Assembly (NCBI GenBank): GCA_036013505.1
Contig: CP107851.1
Span: 7,426,001 to 7,490,000, forward strand
Direction: 5' to 3'
From: Streptomyces sp. NBC_00510
GTDB lineage: Bacteria; Actinomycetota; Actinomycetes; Streptomycetales; Streptomycetaceae
Length of the DNA: 64,000 bases
Made by a program: the position numbers and the translations under genes
Notes under the pieces: model-generated
The model's database searches: none
What the model was told of the DNA's origin: nothing
The model's input: only the letters and a program-made list of their open reading frames with translations
Shown: piece after piece, positions 58,825 to 64,000 of the stretch
Layout: every line of letters begins with the position of its first letter
Position numbering within the stretch: position 1 is the stretch's first letter

Positions 58825-60014
58825 GGCGACTGGCCACCGGGATGGCCGCCGCGGCCCTCGCCCTGCTGCCCGTCGTCCCGGCCCACGCCGACGCCGTACG
58901 CGACGCGGACTGGGCGCTGGACGCGCTGCACGCACAGGAGGCCTGGCAGCGGACGAAGGGCGCGGGCGTCACCGTCGCCGTCCTCGACACGGGCGTGGAC
59001 GGCACCCACCCGGACCTGACCGGGCAGGTCCTCAAGGGCAAGGACATGGTCGGCTTCGGGGCCCGCCGCGGCGACAGCGCCTGGGCCCGGCACGGCACGG
59101 GCATGGCCGGGATCATCGCCGGCCACGGCCACGGCCCCGGCGGTTCGGACGGCGTGCTGGGCATCGCCCCGGAGGCCAGGATCCTGCCGGTGCGGGTGAT
59201 CCTGGAGGACAAGGACCCGCAGCGGAAGAAGGCCCGCACCACACGCGGCAGCGCCCTCGCCGACGGCATCCGGTGGGCCGCCGACCACGGCGCCGACGTC
59301 ATCAACCTCTCCCTCGGCGACGACAGCCGCACCGCCCATCCCGAAGCGCAGGAGGACGACGCGATCCAGTACGCCCTCCGCAAGGGCGTGGTCGTCGTCG
59401 CCTCCTCGGGGAACGGCGGCGAGCAGGGCAACCGGGCCTCCTACCCCGCGGCGTACCCGGGCGTCATCGCGGTGGCCGCCGTCGACCGCTACGGCTCCCG
59501 CCCCGCCTTCTCCACCCGCCGCTGGTACGCGACGGTCGCCGCGCCCGGTGTCGACGTCGTGATCGCCGACCCCAACCGCCGCTACTACGAGGGCTGGGGC
59601 ACCAGCACCGCCTCCGCCTATGTGTCGGGCACCGCCGCACTCGTCCGCTCCGCCTACCCCCGGCTCAGCCCCGCCCAGGTGAAGCGGCTGCTGGAGGACT
59701 CGGCGCGGAACACCCCGGCGGAGGGCCGCGACGACGCCGTCGGGTACGGACTGGTCGACCCCGCGGCGGCGCTGAAGGCGGCGGCGAAGCTCAAGCCCGA
59801 GGGCGCCGTGCCGAGCGCCGCCCCCTACGCGCGCAAGTACTTCGGCGCCGGCCCCGACGCGGCGAAGGCGGCCGCGGCCGCCGACGGGGACGCTCTGGGC
59901 GACGGCATCGCCGTGGCCTTCGCGATCGCCGGCACCGGACTGGTCGCGGCGGCCGCCCTGTTGTGGCTGCGGCCCCGGCTCACGACGCCCCGGAACGGCC
60001 GGCGGCGCGGCTGA
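58821..60014 (+). CDS. Mycosin-like membrane-anchored subtilisin protease
   Basis: This 397-residue S8-family serine protease resembles type VII secretion mycosins. It has a signal peptide (about residues 1-24), Asp56 in VLDTGVDGTHPDL, His91 in ARHGTGMAGI and Ser262 in WGTSTASAYVSG. A C-terminal membrane helix (about 363-383) and a short basic tail follow. Mycosins cleave or stabilise ESX components, but no EccB-E or WXG100 genes are in this window. Its 3' end overlaps the convergent beta-lactamase-fold gene by 35 bases. Confidence 0.92.
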   Translation: MRRLATGMAAAALALLPVVPAHADAVRDADWALDALHAQEAWQRTKGAGVTVAVLDTGVDGTHPDLTGQVLKGKDMVGFGARRGDSAWARHGTGMAGIIAGHGHGPGGSDGVLGIAPEARILPVRVILEDKDPQRKKARTTRGSALADGIRWAADHGADVINLSLGDDSRTAHPEAQEDDAIQYALRKGVVVVASSGNGGEQGNRASYPAAYPGVIAVAAVDRYGSRPAFSTRRWYATVAAPGVDVVIADPNRRYYEGWGTSTASAYVSGTAALVRSAYPRLSPAQVKRLLEDSARNTPAEGRDDAVGYGLVDPAAALKAAAKLKPEGAVPSAAPYARKYFGAGPDAAKAAAAADGDALGDGIAVAFAIAGTGLVAAAALLWLRPRLTTPRNGRRRG

Positions 60015-60957
60015 ACGCGTCCACCGCCGCCCGTGCGGCCCGTTCCACCAGCGTGATGCCCGCGGCCTGGGTCGTACTGCCGCGGGAGACCACGGCGACC
60101 AGGTAGGTCCGGCCGCCCGCCCGGACCCGCCCGATGCTGTTGATGTCCCACAGCCCGGTCGTACTCCGTTGCAGCCAGCCGTTCTTGACCTCGAACGAGC
60201 CGTCCGCCGCGGTCGGCACGCCCCAGGCCTGCGCGGCCGAGACGCGGCCCATCAGCCGCCGCACGTACGCGCGGGACGTCGGGTCGAGGGCGCCGTCGGT
60301 GCCGAACACCCGCTGCAGCAGGGTGAGCTGGTCGGCCGCCGTGGTCTGGGTCAGCCCCCACAGCAGCCCGCTGCCCGCCGTGGTCGAGGTGAGCCCGAGG
60401 CGGCGGTTGGCGGCGTCCAGCCCGGGGCCCTGGCCTATCGCCCGCCACAGCGCGGTGGCCGCGGCGTTGTCGCTGTTCTCGATCATCACCTCGGCCCGGG
60501 CCTCCTCCTGGGCCGTCAGGTCCCGTCCCGCGTCCTGCGCCTGGAGCAGCAACGCCGCCAGGATGTCGACCTTGACGATGCTCGCCGTGTCGTACAGCCC
60601 GTCCCCGTGCACCGCCCGGGCGCCCGAGGCGGTGTCCAGGACCGCCACGGAGCAGTGCGCCCGCGGGTCCCCCGACACGTCCCGCAGTGCCGTCTCCAGC
60701 ACCTCGCTCCACACCACCTGGGGCTCCCTGCTCGCCTTCACGATCGCCACGTTCGCCGCCGCCCCGCCGGTCCCGGCCGCAGTGAGCGCCGCCGTGCGCG
60801 GCGGCGACGCCGACCCGTACGTCACCGTGCCGAGCACGGCGCACGCCAGGAAGGCCGTCGCGGTTACGCCGCGCACGATGCCGCGCGGGGCGCGGGGGAC
60901 ACGGGCAACTGCGCCCGCACGGCCGGGACGCCGTGCGGCGGGTTTCTCGGAAGCCAT
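59980..60957 (-). CDS. Class A beta-lactamase-fold serine hydrolase
   Basis: This 325-residue protein has a basic N terminus and one membrane/signal helix (VTATAFLACAVLGTVTYGSA, about residues 31-50). It is a penicillin-recognising domain with SIVK (Ser126, Lys129) as the SxxK motif and SDN (162-164). KNG (258-260) stands where KTG is usual. I do not see a clear omega-loop Glu equivalent to Glu166, so deacylation of beta-lactams may be poor. It could be a cell-wall enzyme or a silent lactamase. The ATG has no strong ribosome binding site. Confidence 0.88.
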   Translation of the reverse strand: MASEKPAARRPGRAGAVARVPRAPRGIVRGVTATAFLACAVLGTVTYGSASPPRTAALTAAGTGGAAANVAIVKASREPQVVWSEVLETALRDVSGDPRAHCSVAVLDTASGARAVHGDGLYDTASIVKVDILAALLLQAQDAGRDLTAQEEARAEVMIENSDNAAATALWRAIGQGPGLDAANRRLGLTSTTAGSGLLWGLTQTTAADQLTLLQRVFGTDGALDPTSRAYVRRLMGRVSAAQAWGVPTAADGSFEVKNGWLQRSTTGLWDINSIGRVRAGGRTYLVAVVSRGSTTQAAGITLVERAARAAVDAFSRAAGRSGAS

Positions 60958-61054
60958 GCCCACGGAAGCTAGGGACGGAAACTGCGCGGTCCGTGAGAGG
61001 CGGATGAAGGGGGCGTAAGAAATCTCCGCCCGGTACCCCGGATACCCTCGGGAG

Positions 61055-61789
61055 GTGGCTCTCAAGAACATCCCCGACCCCGGTTTCTCCGACGACGACG
61101 GCACCGCCGACCCCCGGCTCGCGGCGGCGCTCGCCGCCTACGACGCCGACCCGTCGGCTGAACCCGAGGTGCTCGCCGCCCTCCCGGGCGCGCGCTTCCT
61201 GGTGCCGGTGGTGGCGCTGCTCGGGGAGGTCGAGGAGGGCCCCGGAGGGCTGCGCCGCGAGAAGACCAGCGACATGGCGGTGCCCACCATCCAGGCGGCC
61301 GACGGACGCAGGGCGCTGCCGGCCTTCACCTCCACCGAGGCCCTCGCGCGCTGGCGGCCGGACGCGCGGCCGGTGGCCGTACCGCTGGGCCAGGCGCTGC
61401 AGGCGCTGGCGCACGAGAAGGCCGACACCCTGCTGATCGACATGGCCGGGCCCGTGCCGTACGCGCTGACCGGTGCCGCGCTGCGTGCCGTCGCCTCGGG
61501 CCGCGCGGGCGCGGACCCGCTGGCCGACCCGGCGGTCCGTGCCGCGCTGCGGGCCGCGGTGGGCGCGGCGCCGGAGGTGGTCCGCGCGCACCTGGTCCCC
61601 TCCGCCGGTTCCGACGGCACGCTGGGACTGGTCCTGGACCCGGGCGCCGACGTGCGTCAGGTCGCCCAACGCGTCTCGACGACGCTCGCGGCGGACGAGG
61701 TGCTCCGCGGCGCGCTCGTGCGCGGCATCGAACTGGCGCTGCTCCCCGCCGACACCAGGTTGCCCGGCGAACCGCTCTTCACGCGCTGA
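61055..61789 (+). CDS. SseB-family protein
   Basis: This 244-residue protein has the SseB N-terminal domain (about residues 20-150: LAAYDADPSAEPEVLAAL, ARFLVPVVALLGE, ALPAFTSTEALARW, LIDMAGPVPYALTG). A C-terminal SseB-like domain that ends in ELALLPADTRL follows. SseB proteins are conserved in actinobacteria with no settled biochemical role; in Enterobacteria the name refers to a rhodanese-linked serine-sensitivity enhancer. TACCCT (61043-61048) six bases before the GTG suggests a leaderless mRNA, although GGAG also lies close to the start. Confidence 0.9.
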   Translation: MALKNIPDPGFSDDDGTADPRLAAALAAYDADPSAEPEVLAALPGARFLVPVVALLGEVEEGPGGLRREKTSDMAVPTIQAADGRRALPAFTSTEALARWRPDARPVAVPLGQALQALAHEKADTLLIDMAGPVPYALTGAALRAVASGRAGADPLADPAVRAALRAAVGAAPEVVRAHLVPSAGSDGTLGLVLDPGADVRQVAQRVSTTLAADEVLRGALVRGIELALLPADTRLPGEPLFTR

Positions 61790-61822
61790 CGGCGCCGCCC
61801 CACCGGGGGGCGGCGCCGTCAG
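61786..61822. terminator. Strong bidirectional hairpin after sseB-like gene
   Basis: CTGACGGCGCCGCCCC (61786-61801) and its complement (61807-61822) form a perfect 16-bp stem with a 5-base loop. The sseB-like stop codon is inside the left arm. Confidence 0.85.
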
Positions 61823-61826
61823 GAGC

Positions 61827-61858
61827 GCGGGGTGCGGGTGCGGGGTGCGGGTGCGGGG
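61827..61858. repeat. Tandem GCGGGGTGCGGGT repeat
   Basis: Two and a half copies of a 13-base unit lie between the terminator and the DUF1844 stop codon. It is probably a simple slippage repeat. Confidence 0.75.
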
Positions 61859-61859
61859 A

Positions 61860-62237
61860 CTAGCCGTGGACGGGGCCGGTGAACTTCTCGCCCGGGCCCT
61901 CGCCCGGCGCGTCGGGGACGACGGACTCCTCGCGGAAGGCGAGCTGCAGCGACTTCAGGCCGTCCCGCAGCGGAGCGGCGTGGTAGGAGCCGATCTCGGT
62001 CGCGCCGGCGGTGACCAGGCCGGCCAGCGCGGTGATCAGCTTGCGTGCCTCGTCGAGGTCCTTGTGCCGCTCGCCGTCCTCCGCCAGGCCGAGGTTCACC
62101 GCCGCCGCGCTCATCAGGTGCACCGCGACCGTGGTGATCACCTCGACCGCCGGGACGTCCGCGATGTCGCGGGTCAGCGTGTCGAAGTCGGGGCGGTCCG
62201 CGGAGGGGGACTCGTGCTGGGGGCTGGCGTCACTCAT
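61860..62237 (-). CDS. DUF1844 protein
   Basis: This 125-residue protein carries the DUF1844 core: VPAVEVITTVAVHLMSAAAVNLGL (in part, about residues 28-51) and KDLDEARKLITALAGLV. It is found next to infC in many actinobacteria; the function is unknown. TATCGT (62245-62250, minus strand) seven bases before the ATG suggests a leaderless transcript. It is divergent from infC. Confidence 0.88.
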   Translation of the reverse strand: MSDASPQHESPSADRPDFDTLTRDIADVPAVEVITTVAVHLMSAAAVNLGLAEDGERHKDLDEARKLITALAGLVTAGATEIGSYHAAPLRDGLKSLQLAFREESVVPDAPGEGPGEKFTGPVHG

Positions 62238-62266
62238 GCCTCACACGATAGGGCCACGTCGGCCGA

Positions 62267-62296
62267 TTACGGTCTGCGGTCGGACGCTGGTATGCT
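62267..62296 (+). promoter_or_regulatory. Promoter of the infC operon
   Basis: TTACGG (62267-62272), an 18-base spacer and TATGCT (62291-62296). It gives a leader of about 310 bases before infC. Confidence 0.55.
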
Positions 62297-62302
62297 TGAC
62301 GA

Positions 62303-62611
62303 TCGACCGGCTGGACACCCCGTGGACGTCATGGAAACGGAGCGTTCCAGCCCACAAGTGGAGGCTCCGATCTCCCACCTTGCCGACTCTTCAAGGGCGG
62401 CGGGTCACCGGTCAGGTGCCGTGTCCCCGGACGAGGACAGGGCGCCCGATGCGCCCCGCGGGGAATTCCGCGGCGGTGCTCCCGGTTGTTGGAGCATCCG
62501 CCTGTGACCCGTATGGGGCGTTTTTTGACGTCTCCTCACGGGCCGGACCAAGTTTCAGACGTTACGCGGCTGTCAATCCAGTCAGACGCGTGGTGCTACC
62601 GAGGAGGCCCC
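62303..62611 (+). promoter_or_regulatory. Long structured infC leader, candidate attenuator
   Basis: No gene is visible in this leader. GGCGGTGCTCC (62472-62482) pairs with GGAGCATCCGCC (62491-62502). GGGGCG (62515-62520), directly before a run of six T (62521-62526), can pair with CGCCCC at 62452-62457. The T-run is unusual in this genome, so alternative antiterminator/terminator pairing in front of the infC-rpmI-rplT operon is plausible. L20 or IF-3 autoregulation is known in other bacteria. Confidence 0.5.
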
Positions 62612-63262
62612 ATCAGCGCCGAGCCCCGCATCAACGACCGGATTCGCGTCCCCGAGGTGCGACTCGTCGGTCCCAGTGGCGAGCAGGTCGGCATCGTGCC
62701 GCTTGCCAAGGCACTGGAGCTTGCGCAGGAGTACGACCTCGACCTGGTCGAGGTGGCGGCGACCGCACGCCCGCCGGTCTGCAAGCTCATGGACTACGGC
62801 AAGTTCAAGTACGAGTCGGCCATGAAGGCCCGTGAAGCGCGCAAGAACCAGGCGCACACGGTCATCAAGGAGATGAAGCTCCGGCCGAAGATCGATCCGC
62901 ACGACTATGACACCAAGAAGGGTCATGTCGTCCGGTTCCTCAAGCAGGGCGACAAGGTCAAGATCACGATCATGTTCCGCGGTCGTGAGCAGTCGCGCCC
63001 GGAACTGGGTTTCCGACTGCTGCAGCGGCTCGCCGACGACGTCCAGGACCTGGGCTTCGTGGAGTCCTCGCCGAAGCAGGACGGCCGCAACATGATCATG
63101 GTCCTCGGTCCGCACAAGAAGAAGACCGAGGCGATGGCCGAAGCCCGCGAGGCGCAGGCCGCCCGCAAGGCCGGTCGCCTGCCGAGGGACCCCGATGATC
63201 AGGAGCAGGAGTCGGAGGAGGAGCAGGAGCACGTGCAGGACGCTCCCGCCGACGCCAGCTGA
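62612..63262 (+). CDS. infC: Translation initiation factor IF-3
   Basis: IF-3 binds the 30S subunit, prevents premature 50S joining and checks start codons. The 216-residue protein has the N domain EPRINDRIRVPEVRLVG (from residue 4) and linker KFKYESAMKAREARKNQ. The C domain is IKEMKLRPKIDPHDYDTKKGHVVRFL, with an acidic Glu-rich tail typical of streptomycetes. No ATG/GTG/TTG fits the conserved N terminus. An ATC at 62612, right after GAGGAGG (62601-62607), is the best start, matching the rare-start-codon autoregulation known for infC. An upstream in-frame ATG would add about 42 residues. Confidence 0.93.
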   Translation: MSAEPRINDRIRVPEVRLVGPSGEQVGIVPLAKALELAQEYDLDLVEVAATARPPVCKLMDYGKFKYESAMKAREARKNQAHTVIKEMKLRPKIDPHDYDTKKGHVVRFLKQGDKVKITIMFRGREQSRPELGFRLLQRLADDVQDLGFVESSPKQDGRNMIMVLGPHKKKTEAMAEAREAQAARKAGRLPRDPDDQEQESEEEQEHVQDAPADAS

Positions 63263-63382
63263 CGCCGTCTGACGGCGTTTGCCAGGACCCGGAGTTCCGC
63301 TCCGGGTAACGCAATGAAGGACTGACGCTCTCCGTCCGCTCCAGGGCGGACGGGAGGGCCAGCGACGAGGAGACTACGGCGC

Positions 63383-63577
63383 ATGCCGAAGAACAAGACC
63401 CACAGCGGTGCGAGCAAGCGATTCAAGATCACCGGCTCCGGCAAGGTGATCCGCGAGCGCGCCGGCAAGCGCCACCTGCTTGAGCACAAGCCGTCGACGA
63501 AGACCCGTGCCCTCACCGGCACTGTCGTCCTGGCCAAGCCCGACGCCAAGAAGATCAAGAAGCTTCTCGGCAAGTGA
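63383..63577 (+). CDS. rpmI: 50S ribosomal protein L35
   Basis: This 64-residue, very basic protein starts MPKNKTHSGASKRFKITGSGK and contains RERAGKRHLLEHKPSTKTR, the L35 signature. It lies 120 bases after infC with GAGGAG upstream of its ATG, as the middle gene of the infC-rpmI-rplT operon. Confidence 0.97.
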   Translation: MPKNKTHSGASKRFKITGSGKVIRERAGKRHLLEHKPSTKTRALTGTVVLAKPDAKKIKKLLGK

Positions 63578-63677
63578 CGGCACGCCCCCTTCGACCAGGG
63601 GGCGCGATGCTGGACCGGGACCCATTCGTTTTCGGGCCGTGTGAGCACCCCCACGGTCCCTTAGAAGGAGTTATCTA

Positions 63678-64000
63678 GTGGCACGCGTCAAGCGGGCAGT
63701 CAACGCCCAGAAGAAGCGCCGGGCGATCCTCGAGCAGGCCAGCGGTTACCGCGGCCAGCGTTCCCGCCTGTACCGCAAGGCGAAGGAGCAGGTCACCCAC
63801 TCCCTCGTCTACAACTACAACGACCGCAAGAAGCGCAAGGGCGACTTCCGTCAGCTGTGGATCCAGCGCATCAACGCCGCTGCCCGCGCCAACGGCATCA
63901 CCTACAACCGCTTCATCCAGGGTCTGAAGGCCGCCAACGTCGAGGTCGACCGCAAGATCCTCGCCGAGCTGGCCGTGAACGACGCCAACGCGTTCGCCGC
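63678..64000 (+). CDS. rplT: 50S ribosomal protein L20 (3' end outside window)
   Basis: The first 107 residues of L20 start with GTG-encoded ARVKRAVNAQKKRRAILEQA and contain GYRGQRSRLYRKAKEQ, RDFRQLWIQRINAA-type sequence (here GDFRQLWIQRINAAAR) and NRFIQGLKAANVEVDRK. About 20 residues are missing compared with the usual length. AAGGAG (63665-63670) lies seven bases before the GTG. L20 is needed for early 50S assembly. Confidence 0.97.
   Translation, partial: MARVKRAVNAQKKRRAILEQASGYRGQRSRLYRKAKEQVTHSLVYNYNDRKKRKGDFRQLWIQRINAAARANGITYNRFIQGLKAANVEVDRKILAELAVNDANAFA

Noticed and set aside
62486..62611. N-terminal extension of infC from an upstream in-frame ATG.
   Set aside because: The extension is not IF-3-like and crosses the T-run and hairpins; the GAGGAGG site sits just before the conserved N terminus.
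1..64000. CRISPR arrays, tRNA or rRNA genes, insertion sequences, phage attachment sites.
   Set aside because: No spaced identical repeats, no clover-leaf signatures, no transposase or integrase reading frames were found.

Overview
The window is a high-GC actinobacterial chromosome segment, almost certainly Streptomyces. Very high third-position GC, GTG/TTG starts, TANNNT-type -10 elements and the gene order from arc through pup, prcBA, pafA, pafBC, tatAC and helY down to infC-rpmI-rplT all match the Streptomyces core chromosome. I see no insertion sequences, prophage, CRISPR arrays, tRNAs or rRNAs.

Bases 1-16,575 hold the Pup-proteasome locus. A 3Fe-4S-type ferredoxin diverges from arc (the Mpa ATPase), followed by dop, pup, an endonuclease VII-like HNH protein, prcB and prcA. 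A divergent lacI-type/MFS pair interrupts the locus before pafA. Then come two FKBP prolyl isomerases, the WYL regulators pafB and pafC, two small ORFs, and tatA and tatC. Together they encode pupylation (PafA), depupylation (Dop), unfolding (Arc), degradation (PrcBA), the DNA-damage activator PafBC and the Tat export core. Pup is encoded with a C-terminal glutamate.

Bases 16,576-24,938 hold a leaderless lipid-kinase-like gene, a pair of coupled PucR-type regulators divergent from an orphan type I substrate-binding lipoprotein, and the helicase helY. The helY promoter carries a near-perfect PafBC (RecA-NDp) motif.

Bases 24,991-36,601 look like an AmtR nitrogen regulon. A minus-strand operon encodes two DUF1989 proteins (UAAP pair), a urea/guanidine carboxylase and allophanate hydrolase. 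Nearby lie an amtR-like TetR gene and an APC permease. A 24-bp palindrome in front of the operon and a related one in front of the permease fit the AmtR box. The UAAP pair favours guanidine over urea as the substrate. An ADP-ribosylglycohydrolase and three small genes lie between them.

Bases 36,700-46,903 hold a PadR regulator with its own operator cluster and a DrrAB-like exporter, an iron-box-controlled siderophore-interacting reductase, a cytochrome P450, a 5'-3' exonuclease, an OpuA-type osmolyte transporter with a permease/binding-protein fusion, and a BtuF-like protein without a signal peptide.

Bases 46,983-64,000 hold a secreted GH78 alpha-L-rhamnosidase behind two LacI-type operators, a GNAT acetyltransferase, and a glnA4-like cluster (glutamine amidotransferase, gamma-glutamyl ligase, aldehyde dehydrogenase, SDR). 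After these come a DUF2510 protein, a PLP fold-III enzyme, a proline-rich membrane protein coupled to a mycosin-like subtilase, a class A beta-lactamase-fold protein, SseB-like and DUF1844 proteins, and infC-rpmI-rplT behind a long structured leader. Many genes start 6-7 bases after a -10 element and are probably leaderless.
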